Part shown: one piece after another, positions 25,901 to 34,111 of the stretch
Layout: every line of letters begins with the position of its first letter
Numbering within the stretch: position 1 is the first letter of the stretch
IMG/VR virus record: IMGVR_UViG_3300007509_000015
Span: 1-42,860 of that record
Reading direction: 5' to 3' (one strand)
Length of the DNA: 42,860 nucleotides
Origin: a virus
The notes under the pieces: model-generated
What the model was told of the DNA's origin: nothing
Seen by the model: only the letters and a program-made list of their open reading frames with translations
The model's database searches: none
Position numbers and translations under genes: made by a program

Positions 25901-26705
25901 TTAAATTTTTAGAAATTGATATTGTTTCATTCTCTACAACTGGTGTGTATCTCGTAATAGTTTCATCACTCTCGTCTTTATCTATTACAAATGCATTTCT
26001 AATTTTAAGTGTTCCACCAATCATAGAATTATTTAACTGTATATCTTCGTCACTATGAATAGTTACCACCTTTCCACTCTCGTCAAAAGTTAAATAAGAA
26101 TTTCCATTAACGATAGAATATGCTAAACAAGTATAACATATTAGTCCAAACTGTTCATTAAATTCTGGGTCATCTATTCCAGGATTTGGCCTTAATCTAA
26201 TTTCAGTTCTTGATGGAGATATTTCTTGTACCCAAAACTTATCTTCTTGAATGAGAAGTTCTATAAAATCTCCATTTTCATCCTTTAAAGGATCATCAGA
26301 AGTACCTGCATATATTTTACCATTAGTGTCTACCCAATATGGATTATCTGACTGATAAATACTTCTATCACTTTTATAAACTAATACAAACTTATCACTT
26401 CCACCAAGTTCTCTTAAAAAATTATAAACAATTTTATAAGTTCCCCGTTCATAACCAAGACTTCTTACGTGGGCACCAACATCCAAAGTTGAAGGAAGTG
26501 GATATGGAAGTTTTCCAGACGCCATATAATTATCAGAAGTATCATATAAATGAAATTCTATAATATCTGCAGGTGAATCACCGAATGGTATTGGTTCATT
26601 CCCAACGTCTAATCCAGAAATACTTATTAAAGGAAGATTTTCAGGAGTTAATCTTGATAATTTTCCAGTTACATTATCTAATGTTAATTGTTTTTTCTTT
26701 GGCAT
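19947..26705 (-). CDS. giant multidomain baseplate/tail structural protein
   Basis: A 2252-residue protein starting MPKKKQLTLDNVTGKLSRL, its ATG overlapping the upstream stop (TAATG). Visible regions: an N-terminal domain ~1-230; jelly-roll/carbohydrate-binding-like segments at ~265-415 (NLISNGHFFNGDD, WVHWDSDW) and ~700-940 (GASMKFIDKN, LPHALASQGISPGD, VENVQIQRT); a helical region ~1330-1510 with IWSRIINNMPYFLKTKGTSR and YGIPSSILRVVEYGG, like phage tail-protein-I/wedge segments; a LamG/concanavalin-like region ~1530-1720; and short tandem repeats ~1975-2075. It follows the gp6-like wedge gene by two genes, where T4 has gp7 and gp8. A large wedge or fibre-bearing baseplate protein is likely. 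Confidence 0.75.
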   Translation of the reverse strand: MPKKKQLTLDNVTGKLSRLTPENLPLISISGLDVGNEPIPFGDSPADIIEFHLYDTSDNYMASGKLPYPLPSTLDVGAHVRSLGYERGTYKIVYNFLRELGGSDKFVLVYKSDRSIYQSDNPYWVDTNGKIYAGTSDDPLKDENGDFIELLIQEDKFWVQEISPSRTEIRLRPNPGIDDPEFNEQFGLICYTCLAYSIVNGNSYLTFDESGKVVTIHSDEDIQLNNSMIGGTLKIRNAFVIDKDESDETITRYTPVVENETISISKNLISNGHFFNGDDILEKSSVSDNHSIVKFSNPGNSAWTLKTVSDGSDNNYEVIVNGISNETYILSCWVHWDSDWPSNRSLFLGKVDSGGVEVNISSVEVSSGTSETKLVDGNEWKRQYKTITIPENSDGTIKWFLGKTESTENGIRYITDVQVEPGSVSGTPSLYMDSPRQEELETPSTGLISFIDDNKLYAEISSEDDGFTSLMESGGDRGSGIIIIKDAFVTDETFTESTELKVIDDISIKNAVAMDIEKEAGSFRKSPWHSAEFENKIILQCDNSYTLYSVINGTQSEIGSHDNWMESREWILPDNIDELRLETYNDNGPGAWIGKVWYNGSVYKTGDGGVEYSDYFREGYSSQSDVPDVITSTGPWEISSNSSNASNLNWEFKGTWDKSTWQKKVHSKLKDCNWIGSTATSNDQTLVWEWSPEFSVTDKIWQFPDPILYSDAVKPSGWSDGFNSFNWGGIEERRYDRSRWHSGWLGYHAKWVNGEGQIGGASMKFIDKNSQFDASNHASYQGVFKTGHNTNDDQPSTLEHRWLGISQTLPHALASQGISPGDNITITWNQKSDTSNKGAMVGLHHYRKSVDGPYWGSWLGDHPSTLDDGSLSAGQREFLRYIPISQTDVWERVSYTATVEGDWDLTKPTTLYVYGHYGPEGILWVENVQIQRTVETTTIDRTPITEDLIAEIETVVDKNTIILKDTYENLAPNGSVSNNSTNIRPWNDFTSFSVDYTSSLYSVEPTFGTLRGDIAGISGNTITLLNSYEELGNEVGHDFDSYSLHDMQFNNDDNPIGFEKWFINFPRDTQEDLSKLIKFGNNDFSLITNFKLDTVTYPEYPHSTVYKLYEPLSSEIKEQDFCSVVKEMIPPIEETCTLIPFIEEEISDIVLRTPEPGNVNSPIGIGKTEFKGYSSLTTNDDSIKESLENELLSGSLSVDINIDHSLFDNFIHFGSAEKRVRNFKYKLDLIEMYSDRSSSLAGTLSGSGYLPLSGSSLNNPALSTISGSTTQIAWWEKNRRETINTFDKFEKYMYNKSSSYSSSSIGIQHDNAWPKLSGTGTYSDPYVNYRTTQSVAVNWYDNQLVSASAYDKQNMNRLRVNLPTFVQDDSENDVFLNFTDMIGHYFDDIWAFIKSMTDVHDRRDGVDTGLARDLLKPVAQSLGWEVYDGKDLVSIPRYILGMEQTGSENPWQFSGTSDRDISREIWSRIINNMPYFLKTKGTSRAIKGLISCYGIPSSILRVVEYGGPKLTGQSAESFLTRKFTKALNFFGASNNTYVQNDTWQAVTQGDGATNRRPDTVEFRFKAVTGSNQVLVRRGTDWSIGLKDNGSSDNYGYVNFKLNGDLGYNELTSSALPVYDGEFYSVMLTRTSASGTHLSGDTASQDVVYTLYTKKYDAGRSKIYLESTSTMVVSGSLGAVSQSYNTSYNGGGNTITIGGPESADFGESLSGSMMEYRNWTAPLLESAFDNHVAAPISFNGNHSSASWTDLITRYSFDDDKDLSVSTNQWFQDVSADQSFTSSASPYNYTSGLGDHFSSVVDETKMKVPNLGPSRRSSTKIRIEDDTRIDEVGNPVLKFGESITTPAYDNAPIDSNKLGIYFSPSAPIDEDIILSMPDLDFDQYIGDPRDQYKEQYTGLVEARNLYWQKYSGPNNFWDYLRLLKYYDSSLYKQIKDLVPARSNTNVGIMIEPTVLERDKIIIGKKPILEPAHYTTFIDNMTHISESSEYPNYDANINYSNPFKVSSKTNETGSYISESAEYVPLETNMNYTNPFDVNFHTNETGSYISSSAIYEDLSSNINLYSPFKLNNRTQETGSGVIFSGDLVSYNAPSYTLSEVASGTGSYVGKDILERPALYGIGDIDESGWYGSDYYNATIQLGSQVSIFEEVVMPRIETNVTSDFNSETEYHYSSSLSASLHKPYSSSLVLSDLDNRWDEYLGTDRLFYLGCIQTNDTTVSDNGSRYDDKSPAVEITITSPTKLVTTDSPSTPLTVK
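20480..20785 (-). repeat. tandem ~33-residue repeats near the C-terminus of the 2252-residue protein
   Basis: The motif ETGS(Y/G)(I/V) recurs about every 98 nt (near 20481, 20578 and 20676 on the coding strand's complement). Each unit reads S.(S/A).EY..L..N(I/M)NY.(N/S)PF.(V/L)...TNETGSYIS. Copies differ at many third positions, so the repeat is maintained at protein level. Confidence 0.65.
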
Positions 26706-27007
26706 TATAGTTCCGTAAATTCTCTATCTATTATTTTATTTAAATCTTCATTTTCATCATAATCAAAATATCCTTGTTCCCAAGTAATAGTATGATTCTC
26801 TGGATAACTACTACCATCAGTACCTTCCCCAGAAATAATTTTTTCAAATAAAATTATATTACCAGATTTAGAATCCCTTAAAATTCCATTTGTAGTATTA
26901 CCAGAAGTTGTCCACCTTTGAATAATATCTGAATATTTAACCTCATCACGTTTCGCAATATCTTGATAAAATTCATTAACTTTTAATTCTTCTTTGTTAT
27001 ATGGCAT
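26705..27007 (-). CDS. small hypothetical structural-cluster protein
   Basis: A 100-residue acidic protein (MPYNKEELKVNEFYQDIAKRDEVKYSDII, later a Gly-rich turn and a C-terminal DYDENEDLNKIIDREF). No recognised domain, signal or membrane segment. It is sandwiched between the DNRLRE-like gene (1-nt gap) and the giant structural gene (TAATG overlap), so is translated as part of the baseplate operon. Possibly a small wedge or chaperone component. Confidence 0.6.
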   Translation of the reverse strand: MPYNKEELKVNEFYQDIAKRDEVKYSDIIQRWTTSGNTTNGILRDSKSGNIILFEKIISGEGTDGSSYPENHTITWEQGYFDYDENEDLNKIIDREFTEL

Positions 27008-27008
27008 T

Positions 27009-28127
27009 TTATCTCACCACTTTGAATGAATGTTTCTCATCAAAATATTGAATAGTTTCATCAGTAGTTCCACTTCCACTTACTATTTTATAGTTTATTC
27101 TGTAGAATCGTTCTGCTTGCAATCCATTCATCCATAAATTAAAATAGTTTCCAGTTGAATCACAACTAACTACTGACCCACTTCCAAATGGAACAATAAC
27201 ATCTTCTGTATATGCATCTTTTATTTGATAATATGTACTACCACTTGGAAGATATTTTACAGTGGTGTATCCAGTTGTATATTGATCTGATGAGTAACTT
27301 CTTTCTGGATACATTTCTCTTCCAACTACTCTAAATTTTACTTTCGAGTTTTCTTTATATTTTTCTCTAAATCCTCTCATATAAATTTGAACATCTTCTA
27401 AATCTGTACTTGAAAGTGCTGATAAGGAACCTGTTGTCCATTTTGAATCGTCCCAAACTACTTCTAACTTTGGTGGATATATAGTATGTGTTTCTCTGGA
27501 AAAGAAACTAAAATGACCATATTTTGTAGTATTCCCTTCTTCAACATTAGAATCAGTATTTCCAATACTACCACTTCTCTTTACCATAAATCCCTCATTT
27601 GGAATTGTACTGTGTAACCACTTCCAAACAATATCAGTTACATCCATTCTAACATCTGCTGGTTCATTTGTAAAAGATTGTGAGGCTTCATATCCACTTC
27701 CACTATACCAAGTTCCACCACTTCCAGAAACAGTATTCCATTGAGTTCTTGTGATCCCATTATCTTTCCATTTCCAACCTGCACCATCTTCAACTACTGG
27801 AAACAAATTATATCTACCAGATCCATTTACCCAAGATTGACTTACAGGATATACATATAATGTCTGGTCTACATTTAATGCAGAAGAATTAGCATCAAAT
27901 AGATTCAAATAAAATTTTGTATTTGACCCAGAAGTAATTAATCCAGATGAAACTGATTTGGAAACATAAGTTAAATCAAATTGAACTAATGCACGAGAAA
28001 CATAAATTACAGAACCATCATCATTCATATCTTTTCGTATTTCTAAAATTTCATCAAGTCCGGTATTCATACTTTGACCTTGTTCATAAAGTGTTGTGTC
28101 CTGTGTTGGAAAAATGAAGTGATGCAT
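27009..28127 (-). CDS. virion structural protein, DNRLRE-like N-terminal domain
   Basis: A 372-residue protein. The N-terminal ~180 residues read FPTQDTTLYEQGQSMNTGLDEILEIRKD, SRALVQFDLT and later WVNGSGRY and DVTDIVWKWL, the layout of a DNRLRE-type beta-sandwich (paired strands with conserved (A/P)TQDT.L and .ALV.FDL). The C-terminal half is beta-rich with repeated SGS motifs. It starts on the stop of the gp6-like gene (GATATATAATG), a strong sign of coupling. It is close in length to T4 gp8 (334) and occupies a similar place after gp6, but I see no sequence proof of homology. Confidence 0.65.
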   Translation of the reverse strand: MHHFIFPTQDTTLYEQGQSMNTGLDEILEIRKDMNDDGSVIYVSRALVQFDLTYVSKSVSSGLITSGSNTKFYLNLFDANSSALNVDQTLYVYPVSQSWVNGSGRYNLFPVVEDGAGWKWKDNGITRTQWNTVSGSGGTWYSGSGYEASQSFTNEPADVRMDVTDIVWKWLHSTIPNEGFMVKRSGSIGNTDSNVEEGNTTKYGHFSFFSRETHTIYPPKLEVVWDDSKWTTGSLSALSSTDLEDVQIYMRGFREKYKENSKVKFRVVGREMYPERSYSSDQYTTGYTTVKYLPSGSTYYQIKDAYTEDVIVPFGSGSVVSCDSTGNYFNLWMNGLQAERFYRINYKIVSGSGTTDETIQYFDEKHSFKVVR

Positions 28128-30055
28128 TATATATCTCCTAATACCCTTCCCCTAATATCTGTATCGGGAAATTTAATTTCAAAAATTGCAGGATCAACTG
28201 ATGGATAAACTGTTCCATTAAATGTTGCACTTTGAATATCATAAATATTTTCTGAATATCCTGATGATGAACCCCACTTATTTTCCACTATAACTAATTC
28301 ATTTCTGTTTTCGAGAGGTTTTACTACAGTTGCAACCCCTTCAACTTTCAACAATTCAGATGCCAATTGTGATAAAATAATTGGTTGATTGATTTGCCAT
28401 TTATCTATTTGAAAATATGTTTTCAAAGAATCAACACATTTCAATAAAACTTCATTTTTGTTGAATCCCTTCTTAGTATAAATTGCAAACTGTATTCCTA
28501 TGTTTATTACCCATGCATCTTTAAGTTGAACAGCATCAGTCATAATTCTATATTGACTAAGATATGTTTTTACATTCTCTTTTACTGCATCATTCACATT
28601 GACCAGTTTTTTATTATTATCATATCCTAAAATATACATATTTAATGCCAATGGATTAGATTGAAACGTAGGGTCTGCATCATTTTGTCCTGTTGCAGCA
28701 ACTTGTTCGTCCTGTATCATATAAACCTTTGCTATATTGCCATATTTTGGTGGAAGTGAATATACACGAGTTATATAATCATCCTTTGTCACTGCCCTAC
28801 CTTGTGCCTGAAAATATGCAAGTGCGTTAGTTCTTACATTTTCAATACTCTCGCCACTACTACCTCCTGTTGCCGGTTTGGGATTAGTAACTGCTACAGA
28901 GTTTTGAGCACTTGTCTGTAATGTAGAATCTAATGATAAAGAATTATCAAATTCAGAACTTATTAAAGTTATATTATTTATATCGTCTGATGCAACATTG
29001 TCACTTATCCCACCACCATAACTATATTTTATTGTTAAAGTAGTGTTAGTTGGAACTTGTCCATATGTATCGGTGTTTAAAAAGTTTGCTGGGTCAAAGG
29101 AAGTATCAAGAAAGCTTGGAGTTCCAGGAAGATTTGAACCGACATTGTTTGGGTTTGGTATAATTTCTTCATCTGCTCCTGATGCAACACCTGATCCAAA
29201 TCTTAATTCAGTTTTACCATCAGTTCTAATATAAGTTTTAAATCTTTTAGAAGTCTTTATTAACTTTAACAGAAATGGGGCAAAATTTCTACCACTCACC
29301 AAATCAGGAGAATTCTTTGAAGTATTTTCAAAATCTGCATATACTGTGTCTTGTGCTAAAAACGGGACTTCATACCAAGTATTATTAGCACTATCCGTTA
29401 CTGAAATAATTTCTAAAATTGGAGAGTTTTGTAAAACTATTCTTTTATATTTCTCAGCAGAACCAAATGTAATATATTCAGTAGTTACTGTTCCACTAAC
29501 TGCTTTTGCAGATTTTTTAAATAACCATTTTGTTATATTACCATCATCATCAACTTCAAATATATCTTCCTGTCGTGGACTCATTGAACTTGAATCTCTA
29601 AAAACCACATCATCTACGGTTCTAAATACTGTTCCAGTTGTTGAAGTTGCTTGTAAGCCACTTGGTACAGAAAGACAATAATCTTCATTTGGTTGTCGTT
29701 TTTCATCAACTACATTATTTGGATCCGATGGAACTGTTTGGAATACATCAAGAGTTACTGTGGATGGTGATGATAAGTTTGGTTTATATCCATATCCTTG
29801 AACTATTTCATAAATTGTTTTCTTTTCTTCTGCAAACGATAATAAACTTTCTTTAAATTGTTCGTCAATATAATATGAAAGAACATCACCTACATATGAA
29901 GCCATTTCAATAAACATCATTCCTGGATCCGCTTCGTTAAAATCATTATATGTATTTGGAAAATATGTTTGAGCGTATTCTATAAGACCATCTCTAAAAC
30001 TACTAAAGTCTTTATTTACATATTTTACGTCTCTGCCAAGTCCTTGTTTAGCCAT
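28127..30055 (-). CDS. baseplate wedge protein, gp6-like (Baseplate J family)
   Basis: A 642-residue protein, very near T4 gp6 (660). The N-terminus carries the characteristic run DVKYVNKDFSSFRDGLIEYAQTYFPNTYNDFNEADPGMMFIEMASYVGDVLSYYIDEQ (in parts), followed by a beta-rich middle. Its later half has the Baseplate_J-type TKDDYITRVYSLPPKYGNIAKVYMI and FQIDKWQINQPIILSQLASELLKVEGV elements. gp6 dimers form the wedge ring that ties wedges together and contacts gp25 and gp53. The gp25-like gene lies 12 nt upstream, as expected for a functional pair. Confidence 0.92.
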   Translation of the reverse strand: MAKQGLGRDVKYVNKDFSSFRDGLIEYAQTYFPNTYNDFNEADPGMMFIEMASYVGDVLSYYIDEQFKESLLSFAEEKKTIYEIVQGYGYKPNLSSPSTVTLDVFQTVPSDPNNVVDEKRQPNEDYCLSVPSGLQATSTTGTVFRTVDDVVFRDSSSMSPRQEDIFEVDDDGNITKWLFKKSAKAVSGTVTTEYITFGSAEKYKRIVLQNSPILEIISVTDSANNTWYEVPFLAQDTVYADFENTSKNSPDLVSGRNFAPFLLKLIKTSKRFKTYIRTDGKTELRFGSGVASGADEEIIPNPNNVGSNLPGTPSFLDTSFDPANFLNTDTYGQVPTNTTLTIKYSYGGGISDNVASDDINNITLISSEFDNSLSLDSTLQTSAQNSVAVTNPKPATGGSSGESIENVRTNALAYFQAQGRAVTKDDYITRVYSLPPKYGNIAKVYMIQDEQVAATGQNDADPTFQSNPLALNMYILGYDNNKKLVNVNDAVKENVKTYLSQYRIMTDAVQLKDAWVINIGIQFAIYTKKGFNKNEVLLKCVDSLKTYFQIDKWQINQPIILSQLASELLKVEGVATVVKPLENRNELVIVENKWGSSSGYSENIYDIQSATFNGTVYPSVDPAIFEIKFPDTDIRGRVLGDI

Positions 30056-30067
30056 TTAATTTCTCCA

Positions 30068-30496
30068 TTAAGTATTTACTATTGAATCAAATTGATTAAA
30101 ATCTACCGAAACATTTTCAGATTTATTTGGTTCAAAAGATATTCCAAAGTCAATAGATATATTTACAGTATTTCTATCATAATCTGGAAGTGATACATCA
30201 AGTTTTTTAATTGTTATATAAGGAAGCCATTGTTCCATGGCTCCTCTAATACCCTCTTCTATTTTATCATTTAAATTTTCATCCATTGGTTCAAATATAA
30301 CTTCGTGTAAACGGGATCCAAATTCTGGTTGACCAAGACGTTCACCTTTAATAGTTTTCAACAAATTTACTATATTATGTTTTGCCTGTTCAAGAGTTGT
30401 ATTTGTTTGACTAAAATGTCCGGTGTTAGAATATCCCAATGGTAATTGTAATCCTATTGACACATCTGGATTTAAATCTTTTTCTCGTGCTCCCAC
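30068..30496 (-). CDS. baseplate wedge protein, gp25-like
   Basis: A 142-residue protein (T4 gp25 is 132). The conserved gp25/gpW-family core is present: LKTIKGERLGQPEFGSRLHEVIFEP at about residues 47-70, containing the family's EPR-type segment, followed by an amphipathic helix (IEEGIRGAMEQWLPYI). I use the GTG at 30494-30496 because GGAG lies 7 nt upstream. In the contractile baseplate gp25 links the inner wedge to the sheath-initiation site. Directly followed by the gp6-like gene. Confidence 0.9.
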   Translation of the reverse strand: MGAREKDLNPDVSIGLQLPLGYSNTGHFSQTNTTLEQAKHNIVNLLKTIKGERLGQPEFGSRLHEVIFEPMDENLNDKIEEGIRGAMEQWLPYITIKKLDVSLPDYDRNTVNISIDFGISFEPNKSENVSVDFNQFDSIVNT

Positions 30497-30509
30497 TTAT
30501 ATTCTCCAA

Positions 30510-31103
30510 TTAATTATTTATTATTTCTTGGTCAACTATCAAACCATTTTTAACTATAATTCGTTTACGAATAAATATCTCATTTCCACCATCATCAACC
30601 GTTACATCGGATATTAAAAAATCTTCACTTAACCCAACACTACCATCTTTAGATTTATATTCATTGGATTGAATTTCTCCGTCTATCTTTATACCACGTA
30701 AACTAAAAACAATTCCTATTTTATTTAAGATTTTTTTAAACTTTAGTAACCCCTTTCCAAATTCTACATTTGCATTTGATATTGTTTTATGTTTTCTTAA
30801 CATTCTTGATAAACTCTTCTTTTTAATTTTTGGATCTAACTGAACTTCTACAATATCAAGTTGTCCATTTTTATCCAAAAATAAATTTCCTGGTAATTTA
30901 TTTTCTAAATAAGATTTATTATCAAGAGAATCTATTGGATCATCACCTGTCAAATAAGAATGTATTGCATCAGCCTCTTCCTGTGCCAGTTTTGAGTTTT
31001 CTCTTCTTATTCTACGTTTAGTTTCAGTATCTTGATCCTTAAAAATTCTATCATTTTTAATCTTTTCAAGTTTATATTTTAGAAACTGTTTATCTAATGC
31101 CAT
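30510..31103 (-). CDS. hypothetical protein of the baseplate operon
   Basis: A 197-residue, Lys-rich protein. The N-terminal ~45 residues are strongly helical and charged (FLKYKLEKIKNDRIFKDQDTETKRRIRRENSKLAQEEADAIHSYL). The rest appears to be alternating short strands and helices (DIVEVQLDPKIKKKSLSRMLRKHK, GIVFSLRGIKIDGE). No signal, membrane span or known motif. It lies between the gp25-like gene and a 172-residue unknown, so likely a minor baseplate or assembly factor; the function is open. Confidence 0.6.
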   Translation of the reverse strand: MALDKQFLKYKLEKIKNDRIFKDQDTETKRRIRRENSKLAQEEADAIHSYLTGDDPIDSLDNKSYLENKLPGNLFLDKNGQLDIVEVQLDPKIKKKSLSRMLRKHKTISNANVEFGKGLLKFKKILNKIGIVFSLRGIKIDGEIQSNEYKSKDGSVGLSEDFLISDVTVDDGGNEIFIRKRIIVKNGLIVDQEIINN

Positions 31104-31114
31104 TATCTATCTCA

Positions 31115-31633
31115 CTATGGACGGAAATGTTTACCACCCTTTTTTTCGTCTATTGCTTTCATTACTTTTGAGTAGTCTTTTGTTAGTGCATTTGTTACAT
31201 GGTCTGGAACTTGTTCTACATTTACTCCAGCTTTCTTAATAGAATCAACGGCCGCAATATCTCGTTTTTTCTGTTTAGTTCCTTCTGTATCTATACCATA
31301 AGAACCTGCTAATAAATCATTCATTTTACTTGTGTCGTAAGTTCCACCACCCATAGTTGGATATTCTTCATTACCACCACCTTGGATACCACCAACAGTT
31401 TCATTTAAAATATTATTAAGAACTTCATTTTCTGTATAGTTAATTTTCTCTTTTTTCTTAACTTTATATTGCTCTCTACTTGGTAATTTGAAATCCTTCT
31501 CTGTTTTTGGTTTTGAAACTAATTCGGTGAGTGAAGATGATTTATCTTCCTTAATAAATATCTCGTTTACCTGTTTTTTCACTTCTTTACGAACTACAGT
31601 TTCAATTATTTTTATTAACTCTTGTTTTTTCAT
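31115..31633 (-). CDS. hypothetical structural-cluster protein with basic helical N-terminus
   Basis: A 172-residue protein starting MKKQELIKIIETVVRKEVKKQVNEIF, an amphipathic helix like those on other putative head or tail proteins of marine myoviruses. A low-complexity Gly-rich middle (GGIQGGGNEEYPTMGGGTYD) and a charged C-terminus follow. No catalytic motif. It sits in the baseplate block with ordinary spacing and a GGAG-type site before its ATG (AAAGGAGATAATAAA). Role unknown. Confidence 0.6.
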   Translation of the reverse strand: MKKQELIKIIETVVRKEVKKQVNEIFIKEDKSSSLTELVSKPKTEKDFKLPSREQYKVKKKEKINYTENEVLNNILNETVGGIQGGGNEEYPTMGGGTYDTSKMNDLLAGSYGIDTEGTKQKKRDIAAVDSIKKAGVNVEQVPDHVTNALTKDYSKVMKAIDEKKGGKHFRP

Positions 31634-31646
31634 TTTATTATCTCCT

Positions 31647-32900
31647 TTATAAACCTCTTAAATAATCATTTAATTCTGGACTTGAAAAACATTTTTCAAG
31701 TTCTTCCATTTGTTTTGTTAATTCTTCAGATAATGCTGATGTATCTATATCATCAAAGTCTGTATCAGTATCCAAATCTGTCCAAGTTCCACCTGCATCT
31801 TCACAAGATTTCTTATCTAAATGTTCTGTTATAGAACAAAATCCAATTGATTCGTCTCCAACATCTAATTCAGTAGATGATAATTGATCATACATATCTT
31901 GTAACTCCTTTAATTCATCAGGATCAATCCAAGTTCCACCTTGTGCTTCACAATCTTCCTTATTATCTGGTGGTGGTTGTCCTGCTTCTACTGCACATTG
32001 TGCAAGTATACTCATTAATTGTGCCTGTAATATAGGAATAATCATTGTAAATCTACCTACGGCCTTTATTAAAGTAGCAACACACATATCAACTAATCCC
32101 ATAATGTTTAATACTTTCATTAATGCTTCAACAATGGGTACAATAAATGGTGGTGTCCATTTTAAAATTTTTCTCACTAACTTAATAACCTTTTGTATAA
32201 CCTTCACAATCTGAACTATTTGTTTGAGTACTGGCATTATTTTCATAAGTTCCGACATAATACTCAATAGTCTTGCAATAGTAGCTTTAACTGGTGGAGT
32301 ACAAACATCTTCAGGATTTAGAGTAGCACGTGACATTATTTTATCAACTTCTGCATTTAACTTTCCTAATGCGTGATTGAGTTTCCCCACCATTTCTTGT
32401 ATCTTGGCTGTAAATCCAGACAACATCCAGGCCTCTAAATCTGGAATTTCCATATTAGATAATTTTAATAGCCAATCCTTTTCGTCATCAGTTGGAACAT
32501 TTACATTTCCAGAACCTACACAAAATCCTTTTGTATCATCGTCACCACTCTCTTCTCCTGACGTTGGAGGTGGACCTTCTATCGCTGTTGATTCCTTTTC
32601 AGTAGTATATGGTGCACATTTCACTATTCCATCTTCAAGAACACACCCAACGTGAAGTGTAGTTCCTATTGGAACACTTTCCCCTGTACCATATTTCATT
32701 AAATCATTTCCCGTATCTGGCCATATAACAATTGCACCTTGATCACCAGCAACTCCACAAACTTCTACGAACTGAAATGGCCATTCTTCCTTTCCATTAA
32801 AAATACCACTTCCTTCAATCAATTCACATCCAGGTATTATTAGTTCTCCTGGACCAATCTCCATTCTCTGTCTTGCTATAGAGTTACATCTTTCTGGCAT
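31647..32900 (-). CDS. large hypothetical baseplate-region protein with CxxxGGTW repeats
   Basis: A 417-residue protein. Residues 1-100 are beta-like with several Cys. Residues ~140-300 are long helices with a strongly hydrophobic/basic amphipathic run (LKQIVQIVKVIQKVIKLVRKILKW at about 225-248). Residues ~317-324 and 366-373 each contain C-E-.-.-GGTW, a small Cys-Trp repeat. The start overlaps the end of the spike-like gene (TAATG at 32900). The hydrophobic helices could form a trimeric core or interact with membrane during injection. I do not recognise the family; a hub or tape-associated role is inference. Confidence 0.6.
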   Translation of the reverse strand: MPERCNSIARQRMEIGPGELIIPGCELIEGSGIFNGKEEWPFQFVEVCGVAGDQGAIVIWPDTGNDLMKYGTGESVPIGTTLHVGCVLEDGIVKCAPYTTEKESTAIEGPPPTSGEESGDDDTKGFCVGSGNVNVPTDDEKDWLLKLSNMEIPDLEAWMLSGFTAKIQEMVGKLNHALGKLNAEVDKIMSRATLNPEDVCTPPVKATIARLLSIMSELMKIMPVLKQIVQIVKVIQKVIKLVRKILKWTPPFIVPIVEALMKVLNIMGLVDMCVATLIKAVGRFTMIIPILQAQLMSILAQCAVEAGQPPPDNKEDCEAQGGTWIDPDELKELQDMYDQLSSTELDVGDESIGFCSITEHLDKKSCEDAGGTWTDLDTDTDFDDIDTSALSEELTKQMEELEKCFSSPELNDYLRGL

Positions 32901-34111
32901 TATTGTTGACCTCTCATATGACCTACTCTGACCGTTTTGCTTTTTGGTTCATCCATTCTTGTTTTTAATTCCGTCAAAGATGCCACCAATCCCATGGCTG
33001 ATGGTAAAATATCTGATATTGGAACTACAAAATCTACAACCGATCCCTTTGCACCTTTTATTCCATTGGCAAAATCCATTAAATATGTAATCAATTTTTC
33101 AAAAAGTTCCATAGTTAAATCTCCACCGAGTGCTGGTTGATTTGCATAATAATCTCCCAATTTTACCTTACCTGTTGGTGGAACAACAACACCTATTTCC
33201 ATATTTGCTGATATTCCAACACTACTATTAGATGAAAATATAATACCAGATTTTTCAGATTTTGCATTAAAAATAAGTCTATCTGAATTTATTATAATTT
33301 GTTTTCCTCCATCAACCTTTTTTGCTTCATGAGAATATATAGATACAAATTTTGAATTTATAGTAGACAATTGTAATCCAACTTTTTGATTAGTAGTCAT
33401 CCAAATTGAAGATCCATCTAAATTTATATTTTCTCTAACTGGTTTATTACTTTCTATTGGAATTTCACCTTGACCTGCACGTATAATAACATTTGGGGAT
33501 TGTGGTTCACCTGTATCTGGAACTAAATCACCATTTTCATCTATTAGTTCTTTTACATTACTTCCAAATTTAATAGATTGTCCAAATCTACCATTAAAAA
33601 CAATATCACCTTCTTCTGCTTTAATTTGTCTTATATCTGAATTTCCTATAACAGGTAAATTATCTTTATATGTTTCTCCAGTAAACATATCATATAATTT
33701 ACTTAATCCAGGAAATGAATTTAGATTTACAGAATTGTGCATATTTAATTTTTGAGTATAGTATAAATCTCCAAAATATTTTGCAACTATTACATATTCT
33801 CCAGGATGTGGATACTCTTTAATATTTGAATCGAGTGGGGCAATGAGAACAGTATCTTCCATTCCAGAATTACTAATTGACATTCTTGCACGTATCCAAC
33901 CATATTTTGACCAATCTGCATTTAATCCATCACTTAATAATATTCCTCCATTAACCAAATCTTCTTTATCAAGAAAAACTTCCAAAACTTCTGCTGGTTC
34001 TAATTCATAAAATTCAGGGGAATCTTTTACATATCGTTTAATATCCCTAACGGTTGCTGGACCATCTGGTAAAACTATATGTTCATCATTTCTATTGATT
34101 TTATATGCCAC
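32900..34111 (-). CDS. baseplate spike/hub-like structural protein
   Basis: A 403-residue protein starting with GTG at 34109-34111, on the stop of the upstream gene (TAGTG). Residues ~70-140 look like an OB-type domain (WIRARMSI, HPGEYVIVAKYFGDLYYTQ). A long repetitive beta region follows (GDIVFNGRFGQSIKFGS, NVIIRAGQG, SSIWMTTNQKVGLQLS, KQIIINSDRLIFNAKSEKSGIIFSSNSSVGISA), resembling the beta-helix/spike of gp5- or gpV-type proteins in marine T4-like phages. Residues ~320-400 are helical. No lysozyme domain is evident, unlike T4 gp5. Likely the central puncturing device, called by pattern rather than a proven family hit. Confidence 0.65.
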   Translation of the reverse strand: MAYKINRNDEHIVLPDGPATVRDIKRYVKDSPEFYELEPAEVLEVFLDKEDLVNGGILLSDGLNADWSKYGWIRARMSISNSGMEDTVLIAPLDSNIKEYPHPGEYVIVAKYFGDLYYTQKLNMHNSVNLNSFPGLSKLYDMFTGETYKDNLPVIGNSDIRQIKAEEGDIVFNGRFGQSIKFGSNVKELIDENGDLVPDTGEPQSPNVIIRAGQGEIPIESNKPVRENINLDGSSIWMTTNQKVGLQLSTINSKFVSIYSHEAKKVDGGKQIIINSDRLIFNAKSEKSGIIFSSNSSVGISANMEIGVVVPPTGKVKLGDYYANQPALGGDLTMELFEKLITYLMDFANGIKGAKGSVVDFVVPISDILPSAMGLVASLTELKTRMDEPKSKTVRVGHMRGQQ

